Source of the DNA: Pseudomonas alkylphenolica
GTDB lineage: Bacteria; Pseudomonadota; Gammaproteobacteria; Pseudomonadales; Pseudomonadaceae
Direction: 5' to 3'
Assembly (NCBI RefSeq): GCF_004025535.1
Contig: NZ_QJRG01000047.1
Coordinates: 992,001-1,056,000, forward strand
Length of the DNA stretch: 64,000 nucleotides
Below the pieces are notes generated by a model, which was not told the origin of the DNA, searched no databases, and saw only the letters and a program-made list of their open reading frames with translations. The position numbers were made by a program, and so were the translations under genes. Position 1 is the stretch's first letter. Each line of letters opens with the position of its first letter. Shown piece by piece: positions 53,041 to 62,177 of this stretch.

Positions 53041-53871
53041 ATGGCGTCGCGTTGGACCACCGCAGTACTGGACACGAACCTCGCTGGCGGCTGGGCAGTC
53101 GCCCGTTGCAGCGAGGGTTTCCTGGTTGATGACAACGGCGCGCTGTTCCCGCGTGACTGGCTCAAGCGTCAGGACCTCGACGTGCTGTGCGAGCACGGCA
53201 TCGGCCATTACGATGGCCAGCCGGTGTTCCTGCTGGAACTCAAGGCGCCGCAAGCGGTAGCTGGCTGCCAGTGGCGCGGCCTGCGCCAGTTCATGCTTGA
53301 CGGTGACTTCGACACCTACAAGATCCTTGGCTACGCCGCCCAGATCGGCACCTGGGCCCGCGAGCACCGCTTTTGCGGCAACTGTGGCCAGCCCATGCAG
53401 CAGATTCACTGGGAGCGGGCGATGTATTGCGCGCCGTGCGACCTGCGCAGCTACCCGCGCATCTCACCGAGCATGATTGTGCTGATCACCCGCGGTGACG
53501 AGATTCTGCTGGCACGTTCGCCGCGCTTTGTCACCGGTGTCTATAGCACCCTGGCAGGCTTTGCCGAGCCCGGCGAGTCGGCCGAGGATTGCCTGGTGCG
53601 CGAGGTGCGTGAAGAGGTGGCCATCGAGGTGCAGAACATCCAGTACGTCGGCAGCCAGTGCTGGCCATTCCCGCACTCGATGATGCTGGGCTTTCATGCC
53701 GAGTACGCGGGGGGTGAAATCGTCATGCAGCCTGACGAGATCGAAGATGCCCAGTGGTTCCGGGTCGATGCGCTGCCGCCGTTGCCGGCGGGGCGCTCGA
53801 TTGCCCGGTACCTGATCGACCTGTATGTGGCGCGGCGCTTAGGCCTGGCCGAACCAGTGCTGCCACGCTAG
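53041..53871 (+). CDS. nudC: NAD(H) diphosphatase NudC
   Basis: 276 residues from ATG 53041. Zinc-finger Cys pairs C112/C115 and C130/C133 (CGNCG, CAPC), Nudix box from G173 (GFAEPGE, then REVREE at 187-192). The NADH-specific SQPWPFP motif reads SQCWPFP here, with Pro replaced by Cys. Cleaves NADH, or removes NAD caps from RNA. Its end overlaps the convergent TauE/SafE gene by 33 bp. Confidence 0.93.
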   Translation: MASRWTTAVLDTNLAGGWAVARCSEGFLVDDNGALFPRDWLKRQDLDVLCEHGIGHYDGQPVFLLELKAPQAVAGCQWRGLRQFMLDGDFDTYKILGYAAQIGTWAREHRFCGNCGQPMQQIHWERAMYCAPCDLRSYPRISPSMIVLITRGDEILLARSPRFVTGVYSTLAGFAEPGESAEDCLVREVREEVAIEVQNIQYVGSQCWPFPHSMMLGFHAEYAGGEIVMQPDEIEDAQWFRVDALPPLPAGRSIARYLIDLYVARRLGLAEPVLPR

Positions 53872-54618
53872 GCGCACGGTCAACGCCAGCACCACGGTGA
53901 TGAACACCGGGCGAATGAACTTGCTGCCACCGCTGATGGCGGTGCGCGCACCGAAGAAGGCGCCGACCATCAGTGCCGAGCCCATCGACAGGCCCACCAG
54001 CCAGTCGACCTGGCCGGAGAAGATAAACACCGACAGCGCTGCAGCGTTACTGACGAAGTTCATGCTGCGCGCCACGCCGCTGGCCTTGACCAGGTCGATG
54101 GGGTAGAGCAGCAGGGTGCTGACGGTCCAGAATGCGCCGGTGCCCGGGCCCGCCACGCCATCGTAGAAACCCAGGGTCAGGCCCTGAGGCAGTTGCCATT
54201 TCTTTTTGACCGGCACATCGGCGTCCAGCGGCGCCTTGGGCGTACCGCCAAACAGCAAGTAGACCCCGCATAGAAAGACGATCACCGGCAGCATCTTGTT
54301 CAGCCATTCTGCTGGCAGGTAATGCGCAACCACAGCACCGATCAGGGCGCCGACAAAGGTGCCGAACAGGGCGTGGCGCCATTGTGCCGGGTGGAACAGC
54401 TTGCGCCGGTAATAGGTGAAACCGGCCGTGGCCGAGCCAAAGGTCGAGCTGAGTTTGTTGGTGCCCAGCACCAGGTGCGGCGGCATGCCGGCAGTCAGCA
54501 GGGCGGGGGTGGTCAGCAACCCGCCGCCACCAGCGATGGCATCGATGAATCCGGCAACAAAAGCGACGGCGGCGAGAATGGCGAGGGTGGTCAGATCTAC
54601 GCTGAGTTCGAAAGGCAT
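53839..54618 (-). CDS. TauE/SafE-family permease (sulfite exporter type)
   Basis: 259 residues with about eight hydrophobic segments. Two family repeats: AFVAGFIDAIAGGGGLLTTPALL near the start and GFYDGVAGPGTGAFWTVSTLLL in the middle. Such permeases move sulfite, sulfoacetate or other organic anions. Convergent with nudC and upstream of the TetR gene, which lies in the same direction but 90 bp away. Confidence 0.85.
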   Translation of the reverse strand: MPFELSVDLTTLAILAAVAFVAGFIDAIAGGGGLLTTPALLTAGMPPHLVLGTNKLSSTFGSATAGFTYYRRKLFHPAQWRHALFGTFVGALIGAVVAHYLPAEWLNKMLPVIVFLCGVYLLFGGTPKAPLDADVPVKKKWQLPQGLTLGFYDGVAGPGTGAFWTVSTLLLYPIDLVKASGVARSMNFVSNAAALSVFIFSGQVDWLVGLSMGSALMVGAFFGARTAISGGSKFIRPVFITVVLALTVRLAWQHWFGQA

Positions 54619-54707
54619 GGCATGAGCTTAATCGCGTGGGCGCAGAAGGGGCTGCGCCCTAAGGTCGCTATGGTAAAGGAGTTGCAGGCCTTCTGTCAGG
54701 ACCCGGT

Positions 54708-55394
54708 TCAGCCCGCTAACACCCCGTGCAGCACCAGCCGGGTGATGTGCGCCACCGCCTCATTCAGTTCTTCTTCTCTACGTGTGCGCTTGTGGTTATC
54801 GGTGCGCAGCTGTGCGCCTGCGTTGGCATACGCCTGGGTGGTCGCCCATAGGCTGATCAGCAGGTGCCGGGCGTCGACGGCGACCAACTGCCCGCGCGCT
54901 ATCCACCGTTCAAGGCACGCCACCCCCCGTTTGATCGCGTCTTGCAGGCGTTGGGCGTGGACGGCGGGCAGGCGACGGGCGCCATGCATCATTTCGGTGA
55001 CAAATACCCTGGCGGCCCAGGGTTGCTTGCGGATGATCTCGAGCTTGGCGCGAATCAGCTGTTCCACCGCCTGCAGGGGCGGGCTTTCAGGGTTGAGCAG
55101 GGCAAACGCGTCCAGGTAGCGCTGGGCGACGCTGTCGAGTACCTGCTGATAAAGGTTGTCCTTGGAGTGGAAGTAATAATTGACGTTGGCCTTGGGCAGG
55201 CCACTGAGTTCGGCAATTTCACTCAGGGTGGCGGCGGCAAAACCCTTGCTGGCAAAGGATTTCGCGGCAACGCGCAGAATCAGCGCGCGGTTGCGGCGAC
55301 CGGGCTCATTGGGCTTCTTTTCTGTCGGCGTGTCGCATTCGTAGGGTGAATCATCTGCCGTGCACGCAGGGACCTGATACAGCATGTGTTCCAT
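54708..55394 (-). CDS. TetR-family regulator, RutR-like
   Basis: 228 residues; ATG 55394 taken as start, 55385 possible. HTH near 33-80 (LRVAAKSFASKGFAAATLSEIAELSGLPKANVNYYFHSKDNLY). The C-terminal half (QPWAARVFVTEMMHGARRLP, ISLWATTQAYANAGAQL) resembles the RutR/YcdC group, which responds to pyrimidines. No pyrimidine-use genes are adjacent, so effector and target are unknown. Confidence 0.85.
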   Translation of the reverse strand: MEHMLYQVPACTADDSPYECDTPTEKKPNEPGRRNRALILRVAAKSFASKGFAAATLSEIAELSGLPKANVNYYFHSKDNLYQQVLDSVAQRYLDAFALLNPESPPLQAVEQLIRAKLEIIRKQPWAARVFVTEMMHGARRLPAVHAQRLQDAIKRGVACLERWIARGQLVAVDARHLLISLWATTQAYANAGAQLRTDNHKRTRREEELNEAVAHITRLVLHGVLAG

Positions 55395-55662
55395 TCGCGG
55401 TTTCGCTCAACCTGAAGACCTTTGCGCAATATACAAAAATATATAGCGGTAGAGGTAAGCTTTCCGAAGACCACAGGTCCCCTGGGCGCGAACAAGGGTT
55501 CTTGTCACATTCTGCGACAACGGGCCGCACCCCGAAAATAAAGGGCTACAGCGGTATGGGACGATAGGCGCTGGAACCTTGGCAGAGCGCCATGACAAAA
55601 TGTCGCGCTTTTTCGACAGGCCTCGCATCCGAGGCACAACACCTTCCCAAAAGGATGGTTAC

Positions 55663-56274
55663 ATGACTGATTTACTGACCCGGCGCCAGATCATGGCCGG
55701 GATCAGCCTGCTGGGCCTTGGTGCCCTGGTAGGTTGCGACCCACGCTCCGGTGGCAAGCTCGACTTCAAATACGGTAAAGACATGAGCAACCAGATCCTC
55801 GGTCGCTCGTTCAAACTCAAAGACACCGAGGGCAACCCGCGCACCCTGTCGAGCTTCTGGGGCACGATGCCGATGGTGTTCTTCGGCTTCACGCAGTGCC
55901 CGGCAGTGTGCCCGACCACCCTGGCGCGCGCGGCACAAATCAAGAAATTGATGGGCCGCGATGGCGGCTTCCTGAAGGTGGTATTCATCAGCCTGGACCC
56001 GGAGCGCGATACCCCCGAAGTGCTCGATGCCTACGTCAAGGCATTCGACCCGTCGTTCGTGGCGTTGTCCGGCACCCTTGAAGAAACGGCCGCCGCCGCC
56101 CGCGAATTTGGCGTGTTTTACGAGAAGGTGCCCGCTGGCGATTCCTATACCATCTCGCACACCTCGACCAGTTACGTCTTCGATTCCCGTGGCCAGTTGC
56201 GCCTGGGACTGTCCCATTCACTGACCGCCAAAGAGTGCACGGAAGATCTGCTCACGGTCATGGAGGTATGTTGA
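55663..56274 (+). CDS. SCO1/SenC copper chaperone, lipoprotein
   Basis: 203 residues from ATG 55663. Lipobox LVGC25 after a hydrophobic run that also carries RR. Copper ligands are C79 and C83 (CPAVCP) and a distal H166 (TISHTSTSYVFD). SCO proteins mature the CuA centre of cytochrome c oxidase. The PCuAC gene begins at 56274, within its stop codon, so the two are translationally coupled. Confidence 0.92.
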   Translation: MTDLLTRRQIMAGISLLGLGALVGCDPRSGGKLDFKYGKDMSNQILGRSFKLKDTEGNPRTLSSFWGTMPMVFFGFTQCPAVCPTTLARAAQIKKLMGRDGGFLKVVFISLDPERDTPEVLDAYVKAFDPSFVALSGTLEETAAAAREFGVFYEKVPAGDSYTISHTSTSYVFDSRGQLRLGLSHSLTAKECTEDLLTVMEVC

Positions 56275-56756
56275 TGCGTCATTTTGCCCAACCGTTCAAA
56301 CGCACGCTGGCCGCGCTGGCCTTGCTTGGCCTGGCGCTGCCGGCCATGGCCGACACCACCGTCAGTGATGCCTGGGTGCGCGCTACCGTGCCGCACCAGC
56401 AGTCCACCGGTGCGTTCATGACCCTGACCGCCAGCACCGACAGCACCCTGGTCGGCGTCAAGTCGGATGTCGCCGAGATCGTCCAGGTACACCAGATGAC
56501 CATGGACAACGACGTCATGGGCATGAAGCAGGTTCAGCGCGTTGCACTGCCAGCCGGCAAGGCGGTCACCCTGGACCCGAATGGCTATCACGTGATGCTG
56601 ATGAAGCTCAAACAGCAGGTCAAGGAAGGCGAGGTGGTACCGCTGACCCTGGAGATCGAAGACGCCAGGGGCCAGAAGCAGACCGTTGAAGTCAAAGCAC
56701 CGGTAAAAGCACTCACCACTGAAATGCCGATGCACGATCACCAGCACATGCATTGA
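56274..56756 (+). CDS. PCuAC-type periplasmic copper chaperone
   Basis: 160 residues from ATG 56274 (GGAGG 7 nt upstream), overlapping the SCO1 stop. Signal peptide ends LPAMADTT. The copper motif VHQMTMDNDVMGM with later HVMLM is present, plus a His/Met-rich end (MPMHDHQHMH). PCuAC hands Cu(I) to CuA of oxidase together with SCO. A strong terminator follows by 20 bp. Confidence 0.9.
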   Translation: MRHFAQPFKRTLAALALLGLALPAMADTTVSDAWVRATVPHQQSTGAFMTLTASTDSTLVGVKSDVAEIVQVHQMTMDNDVMGMKQVQRVALPAGKAVTLDPNGYHVMLMKLKQQVKEGEVVPLTLEIEDARGQKQTVEVKAPVKALTTEMPMHDHQHMH

Positions 56757-56776
56757 TCGCGTGACTGCTGTACCCA

Positions 56777-56814
56777 AGCCAGGCTGCCGTCAATACCGGC
56801 AGCCTGGCTTTTTT
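56777..56814 (+). terminator. Rho-independent terminator after copper chaperone operon
   Basis: AGCCAGGCTGCCG and CGGCAGCCTGGCT (13-bp perfect stem, 7-nt loop) followed by TTTTTT. One of the clearest terminators in the window. Confidence 0.92.
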
Positions 56815-56858
56815 GTGCGCGAAACAAAATAACTCCGATTAGTATTTATTTCGCATTT

Positions 56859-56877
56859 ACAAATCGTTACCATTTGC
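56859..56877. promoter_or_regulatory. Candidate Fur box before second TonB receptor
   Basis: On the minus strand GCAAATGGTAACGATTTGT aligns to the 19-bp Fur consensus at 11 positions, including AATG and the ATT core, 34-52 bp before the receptor start at 56912, in an AT-rich stretch. Confidence 0.45.
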
Positions 56878-56911
56878 GTTCTTTACAATCTTTACACATT
56901 ACAAGGAACAC

Positions 56912-59026
56912 ATGGTGGCATTCTTGCGTATTCACCCGGCTTCCCTTTCCGTGTTTACCGCGTTGGTAGCGCCCGCGCTGCAGGCCGAAACCCTGGCCAT
57001 TCCGGCCACTTCGGTCAACAGCAGCTACGAAGAACAAAGCTACAACCCCCGCGAAAGCAAGAGTGCGCTGAAAATCGACGCGCCGTTGCGTGATATTCCG
57101 CAGACGGTCAACGTCGTGCCGCAAAGTGTGATCAAAGACCAGGGCGCACAGTCCATGGAGGATGTGCTCAAGAACGTGCCCGGCATCGGCCTGTCTTCGG
57201 GCGACGGCCAGCGCGACCAGGTCACCATTCGCGGGTTCAGTGCCATTGGCGATATGTATGTCGATGGCCTGCGCGACGATGCGCTGTACTACCGTGACCT
57301 GTCCAACGTCGAGCGGGTAGAGGTCATCAAGGGCCCGGCGGCGGTGCTGTACGGGCGTGGATCCTCGGGTGGCCTGATCAACAGCATCAGCAAGAAGCCT
57401 ACCTTCAGCCCGGTGCAGGAAGCAGGCGTGACCTTCGACAGTGAAGGCAAGCGCCGCACCCAGTTCGACGCCGGTTGGGCCGACGAGCAGCAGGGCGACA
57501 AGGCGTTTCGCATTACCGGTGCGCTGGAAGACAGCGACACCTTCCGCGACGACGGCTACATCGACCGCAAAGCCATCGCGCCGACAGCCTATTTCAAGCT
57601 GTCCGACGACCTCGACCTGACGGTCGGGGCTACCTACCTGTACGACAAGCGCCTGATTGACTTCGGCATCCCGGCCCTGGGCGATCGCCCGGTGGATGTC
57701 GACCGCGACAAGCGCTTTGGCGCCGGCGATCCCGACGATGACTACACGCGCAGCGAGGTGTTCTCGTTCACGGCAGGTGTTGATTACCGCCTCAATGACG
57801 ACTTCACCCTGAGCAACACCAGCCGCTATTACCACTACGACCTGGACCGCAACAACACCCTGGCCGACACCAGCCCGACGCGCTTTGTCACGTCGCCCAG
57901 CGGCGAACTGCTGGTCAAGCTCAACCGTGGCAACGTGCAGCGTACCGAAGACGGCTGGTTCAACCAGACCGAGCTCAAGCATCAGGCGCTGCTGGCCGGG
58001 ATGAACCACAACCTGCTGTACGGCGTCGAGCTTGGGCGCCAGGTCAAGGACCAGTCGGTATTCAGCCAGAACAACGTTGCCCAGGTACCGGTATTTCGCG
58101 ACGGGCTGGTCGACGTGCCGTTCCAGGCCAATCGCCAGACCGCCAAAGGCACCACCACCCAGGACACCGCCGGGTTCTACGTACAGGACCTGATCGAACT
58201 GGCGCCGCAGTGGAAAGCGTTGGTCGGCGTACGTTACGACGTGTTCGACCAGGAATATGACGATGACCTGAGCGGTGCCAATCTGTCGCGTACCGACACC
58301 ACCTGGAGCCCGCGTGTCGGTCTGGTGTTCCAACCTGACCAGATCCAGTCTTACTACATCTCGGTGAGCCGTTCTTATCAGCCGTCTTCGGAAGTGTTTG
58401 CCTTGAGCACGGGCAACCAGGGCCTGGAGCCGGAAGAAACCACCAACTATGAAGTGGGTGCCAAGTGGGACCTGCTCGACAGCCGTCTGGCGGTGACCGC
58501 AGCGCTGTTCCGACTGGAACGCACCAACATGAAAACCGCCGATCCGGCCAACCCGGCCAACCTGGTGTTGTCGGGCGAGCAACGTACCGATGGTTTCGAA
58601 GCCACGGTCAGCGGCCAGCTGACTGACAAGTGGCAGGTGTACGGTGGCTTTGCGTTCCTGGACGCGGAAATCACCAAGTCCAACAGCAAGACCAACGGCG
58701 TACCCAACGAAGGTCAGACCCCGACCCTGACCCCGCGCACCAGTGCCAACCTGTGGCTGGTGCGTTCGCTGACAGAAACCTGGCGCGTGGGCATGGGCGC
58801 CAACTACGTCGATGAACGTTACACCGCGCTGGACAACGTGGTGGTGATGCCGTCGTACACCACTGTCGATGCGGCGTTGCTCTACAACCAGCCGAAATGG
58901 GACATGGCCCTGCGCCTGCGCAACGTCTTCGACCGTGACTACTATGCTTCGGCCCACGGTTCGGTTGACCTGATCATGCCGGGTGCCCCGCGTACCCTGG
59001 AGCTGAGCACCAACTACCGCTTCTAA
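56912..59026 (+). CDS. TonB-dependent siderophore receptor, Fiu/PiuA-like
   Basis: 704 residues. Signal peptide ends near ALQAETL; plug region has IPQTVNVVPQSVIKDQGAQSMEDVLKNVPGI, RGFSAIGDMYVDGLRDDALYYRD and VERVEVIKGPAAVLYGRGSSGGLIN. The barrel ends STNYRF. The plug resembles Fiu/PiuA-type catecholate receptors, which also admit iron-mimicking drugs. ATG 56912 is preceded by AAGGAA and a Fur-like site; its end overlaps the convergent cytochrome gene by 4 bp. Confidence 0.9.
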   Translation: MVAFLRIHPASLSVFTALVAPALQAETLAIPATSVNSSYEEQSYNPRESKSALKIDAPLRDIPQTVNVVPQSVIKDQGAQSMEDVLKNVPGIGLSSGDGQRDQVTIRGFSAIGDMYVDGLRDDALYYRDLSNVERVEVIKGPAAVLYGRGSSGGLINSISKKPTFSPVQEAGVTFDSEGKRRTQFDAGWADEQQGDKAFRITGALEDSDTFRDDGYIDRKAIAPTAYFKLSDDLDLTVGATYLYDKRLIDFGIPALGDRPVDVDRDKRFGAGDPDDDYTRSEVFSFTAGVDYRLNDDFTLSNTSRYYHYDLDRNNTLADTSPTRFVTSPSGELLVKLNRGNVQRTEDGWFNQTELKHQALLAGMNHNLLYGVELGRQVKDQSVFSQNNVAQVPVFRDGLVDVPFQANRQTAKGTTTQDTAGFYVQDLIELAPQWKALVGVRYDVFDQEYDDDLSGANLSRTDTTWSPRVGLVFQPDQIQSYYISVSRSYQPSSEVFALSTGNQGLEPEETTNYEVGAKWDLLDSRLAVTAALFRLERTNMKTADPANPANLVLSGEQRTDGFEATVSGQLTDKWQVYGGFAFLDAEITKSNSKTNGVPNEGQTPTLTPRTSANLWLVRSLTETWRVGMGANYVDERYTALDNVVVMPSYTTVDAALLYNQPKWDMALRLRNVFDRDYYASAHGSVDLIMPGAPRTLELSTNYRF

Positions 59027-59550
59027 CGCCGGCGACGCCTGCCGGTGATCATTGACAGCGGCAGGTTTTCCTTAAGGCGCAGGCTTTCCAGCAGCGCCGC
59101 GGCGATATGCACACAAACCAGCGCCAGCAAGGTGTTGGCCATGTATTCATGGATATCCCGCGGCAGCTGTTCGCCCCAGAAGTAGTCCACTTCTTCCATC
59201 AGAAAGCCGCTCAGGCCCAGCCCGAACATCAATGCCAGCATCAACACCATCACCAGCGCGCCAATCGGCGAATGACCCAGGCGGTGGTAATCCTCGCCGC
59301 TGGCCAGGGCACGCACGTGCCATTTCAGTCGGGTGAACGTCGGCCAGAAATCCTTCCAGCGCGCCGCCGGGGTGCCGACAAACCCCCACACCAGGCGGAT
59401 CAGCACGATGGCCACCGCGTAATAACCAAGCCAGCGGTGCGGGCCGTCACCTTCCTCGGTGAAAAAGTAGTCGCCGACAAACGCAACGACCAGCGACCAG
59501 TGACAGAGCCGGATCAGGGGGTCCCAGAGGCGCAGGGTGTTGTTGCTCAC
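59023..59550 (-). CDS. Cytochrome b561-type di-haem membrane protein
   Basis: 175 residues with four hydrophobic segments and haem-ligand His: WDPLIRLCHWSLVVAF, GPHRWLGYYA, KWHVRALAS and ANTLLALVCVHIAAALL. This is the Ni-Fe hydrogenase/b561-like electron carrier form. Preceded by the PepSY gene in the same direction by 1 nt, so likely co-transcribed. Electron donor not known. Confidence 0.85.
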   Translation of the reverse strand: MSNNTLRLWDPLIRLCHWSLVVAFVGDYFFTEEGDGPHRWLGYYAVAIVLIRLVWGFVGTPAARWKDFWPTFTRLKWHVRALASGEDYHRLGHSPIGALVMVLMLALMFGLGLSGFLMEEVDYFWGEQLPRDIHEYMANTLLALVCVHIAAALLESLRLKENLPLSMITGRRRRR

Positions 59551-59551
59551 C

Positions 59552-59818
59552 TCAGTCCTCGATCTCTGACTTCACCACCTTGCCATCGACCGGGTTGAAG
59601 TAGATCTCGACTTTTTTCTTGTCCTTGTCCCAGCCGTAGATTTCGTAGCAGTTGCCGTCGGTGACCTTGAACTTCTTGATGTCGTAGCCCTGGGCCTTGA
59701 GGTTTTCCTGAAACTTGGCGTGATCCTGCCACTGGCCTTTGTCGGCCGTGGTGCATTCGGTTTTGGCCAGCGCCAGTGGGCTGGCGACAAGCAGTGCAAC
59801 AAGCAGAAGGTTACGCAT
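59552..59818 (-). CDS. Small periplasmic PepSY-domain protein
   Basis: 88 residues from ATG 59818: signal peptide (LLLVALLVASPLALAKTE), then one PepSY unit (LKAQGYDIKKFKVTDGNCYEIYGWDKDKKKVEIYFNPVDGKVV) with two Cys. Paired with the cytochrome b561 gene; such pairs are common and may form a periplasmic redox or metal-linked complex. Confidence 0.82.
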   Translation of the reverse strand: MRNLLLVALLVASPLALAKTECTTADKGQWQDHAKFQENLKAQGYDIKKFKVTDGNCYEIYGWDKDKKKVEIYFNPVDGKVVKSEIED

Positions 59819-59876
59819 GACGAGTCCTCGTGATTGGGAATACACGTGGCAGCACAGCCATGAAGCCAGATTGAGC

Positions 59877-61112
59877 TTATGCCAGAGACGGCGACTTCGC
59901 GAGTGCGGCATCCACCAGCTCGATCCAGTGCCGAACCGGGGTGCGCCCGGCGCTGTCGAGGTGCGCCTGACAGCCGATGTTGGCGGTGACGATCAGGTCT
60001 GGATGGCCGTCTTCCAGGGCGTCCAGGCGATTGTCGCGCAGTTGCCGGGCGAGTGCCGGCTGGGTCAGCGAGTAGGTGCCCGCGGAGCCGCAGCACAGGT
60101 GGCTGTCGGCGACATGGCTAAGGTTGAAACCCAGGCGTTTGAGCACAGTTTCCAGCGCGCCGCCCAGGCGCAGGGCGTGCTGCAAGGTGCAGGGGCAGTG
60201 GACGGCCAGCAGTTGGTCGGCGTGACAGGCCAGCCGCTCAAGGGGTTCGGCGCTGACCAATTGCACCAGGTCCTTGCTCAATTCGCTGACGCGCCGGGCC
60301 TTGGCGGCGTAGTGCGGGTCGTGCTGCAGCAGTTTGCCGTAGTCCGCCACAAACGCGCCGCAACCACTGGCAGTGTGCACGATGGCTTCCGCTCCGGCTT
60401 CAATTGCCGGCCACCAGGCGTCGATCAACTGCCGGGCGCGTTCGATGCCGGCTGCTTGCGCGTCCAGGTGGTAGTCGATGGCACCGCAGCAACCGGCGGC
60501 GCGGGTGGAGATGGCGCTGATGCCGAGGCGGTCCAGTACCCTTGCCGCCGCTGCATTGGTGTTCGGCGACAACCCCGGCTGCACGCATCCCTCAAGCATC
60601 AGCACTTGCCGTGTGTGGCGTAGCGGAGGGCGAGAGGTGTCGACCGGCGAGTGTCTGGGCAGCTTGGCCTTTACTGCGGCAGGAAGCAGGGCTTCAACGC
60701 TGCGCCCTGCATAGACCAAGTGTTTGAAGGTCTCGGGGTGCGCAGCCAGTTGTCGCAAGCTGCTGCGCACCAAGCGTTGCAGGGCAGGGCGGGGCACGGC
60801 CTGATCCACCACCGCGCGGCCGATGTCCAGCAGGTTGTGATAATCGACACCCGACGGGCAGGTGGTTTCACAGTTGCGGCACGACAGGCAGCGGTCCAGG
60901 TGCAGCTGGGTCTTGGCGCTGGCCGGGTGGCCTTCCAGCACTTGTTTGATCAGGTAGATACGCCCGCGCGGTCCATCGAGTTCATCACCGAGCAACTGAT
61001 AGGTCGGGCAGGTGGCATTGCAGAACCCGCAGTGCACGCAGGTGCGCAGGATGTGCTCGGCTTCTTCTGCGCGGGCGAGTCGCTTGGCGTTGTCACTGAG
61101 GGTGGTTTGCAT
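59877..61112 (-). CDS. glcF: Glycolate oxidase iron-sulfur subunit GlcF
   Basis: 411 residues. Two 4Fe-4S sites: C25, C28, C31, C35 (CVHCGFCNATCP) and C75, C78, C81, C85 (CLSCRNCETTCP); two CCG domains later (GCCGAID, LCCGSAG). Carries electrons from the GlcD/GlcE flavin part. Follows glcE by 3 nt. Confidence 0.94.
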   Translation of the reverse strand: MQTTLSDNAKRLARAEEAEHILRTCVHCGFCNATCPTYQLLGDELDGPRGRIYLIKQVLEGHPASAKTQLHLDRCLSCRNCETTCPSGVDYHNLLDIGRAVVDQAVPRPALQRLVRSSLRQLAAHPETFKHLVYAGRSVEALLPAAVKAKLPRHSPVDTSRPPLRHTRQVLMLEGCVQPGLSPNTNAAAARVLDRLGISAISTRAAGCCGAIDYHLDAQAAGIERARQLIDAWWPAIEAGAEAIVHTASGCGAFVADYGKLLQHDPHYAAKARRVSELSKDLVQLVSAEPLERLACHADQLLAVHCPCTLQHALRLGGALETVLKRLGFNLSHVADSHLCCGSAGTYSLTQPALARQLRDNRLDALEDGHPDLIVTANIGCQAHLDSAGRTPVRHWIELVDAALAKSPSLA

Positions 61113-61115
61113 GGT

Positions 61116-62177
61116 TCAGACCTCCGCGTACATCCGTCCGGGGTTGAAGATGCCTTGCGGATCGAGCCGCTGCTTGAGCTGCCGGTGGTAGTGCATCAAC
61201 GCAGCGGGCAGGGGCTGGAAGGGACTGTCGGTGAGACCGGGGCTGTAGCAGGTGGCGTGTCCCCCCTGTGCGCTGGCCACCTTGCGCAGGTGCTCGGGGT
61301 CGGCATCGGACTTCAACCAGCGCTGCGCCCCGGCCCAGTCGAGCAATTGATCACCCGCCAGCTCCAGGTATGCAGTGTTGTTGGGCAGGGAAAGGCGCCA
61401 CAGCGGGCGCGGGTCCTGGAAGAAGTCCAGGCGCTGGTGGTTCAGTGCCTGCCACCACGACGGCGCGAACGGCTCACCGCCGAGGCGCTCGCAGGCCGCG
61501 CGAACCGAGCCATCACCGCCTTCCAGGCGCACGCGCAGTACCTGCCCGTCATGACAGGCGGCACTGATCGGCAGCGGTTGCTGGCCCCATTGCCCGAGCT
61601 TGAGCAGGGCGCTGTGCGCATCCAGTTCCAGAGCGATATGCGCCTGGCAGCGGGGGATGGGCAAGACCTTGAGCGACACCTCGCTGATCAGGCCCAGGCA
61701 GCCAAAACTGCCGGCCATCAGACGTGACAGGTCATAGCCTGCGACATTCTTCATGACCTCGCCGCCGAAGCGCAGGTGCAGTCCCAGGCCGGTGATGACC
61801 CGGGTGCCCAGTACCGCATCACGTACCGCCCCGGCCCAGGGACGGCGTGGGCCAGACAAGCCGGCAGCGAGCATGCCGCCGAGGGTGGCGCCGTCGTCAG
61901 TGTAGGGCGGTTCGCAGGCGAGCATTTGCCCGTTGTCCTGCAACACCCGCGTCAGGTCGGCAAGGCGCGTTCCGGCGCGCGCGGTAATCACCAGCTCGGT
62001 GGGGTCGTAGTTGACGATGCCGCAGTGGCTGCGTGTGTCGATCACCGTTCCGCGCAGCGACCGGCCCAGCCAGGCCTTGCTGGCGCCGCCGCGAATCTGC
62101 AGCGGTGTATTTATGGCGCGGGCTTGATTGACCTGTTCCAGCAGCGCGGTGCTTTCATCCTGTTCGGCCACGGCCAT
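61116..62177 (-). CDS. glcE: Glycolate oxidase FAD-binding subunit GlcE
   Basis: 353 residues from ATG 62177, overlapping the glcD stop as TGATG. FAD-binding PCMH fold with PLQIRGGASKAWLG, TARAGTRLADL, GGMLAAGLSGPRRPW and MKNVAGYDLSRLMAGSFG. Partner of GlcD and GlcF in glycolate to glyoxylate oxidation. Confidence 0.93.
   Translation of the reverse strand: MAVAEQDESTALLEQVNQARAINTPLQIRGGASKAWLGRSLRGTVIDTRSHCGIVNYDPTELVITARAGTRLADLTRVLQDNGQMLACEPPYTDDGATLGGMLAAGLSGPRRPWAGAVRDAVLGTRVITGLGLHLRFGGEVMKNVAGYDLSRLMAGSFGCLGLISEVSLKVLPIPRCQAHIALELDAHSALLKLGQWGQQPLPISAACHDGQVLRVRLEGGDGSVRAACERLGGEPFAPSWWQALNHQRLDFFQDPRPLWRLSLPNNTAYLELAGDQLLDWAGAQRWLKSDADPEHLRKVASAQGGHATCYSPGLTDSPFQPLPAALMHYHRQLKQRLDPQGIFNPGRMYAEV

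Noticed and set aside
56867..58957. 696-codon open frame antisense to the second TonB receptor
   Set aside because: Same shadow effect in a high-GC gene; the real receptor frame has full plug and barrel motifs.
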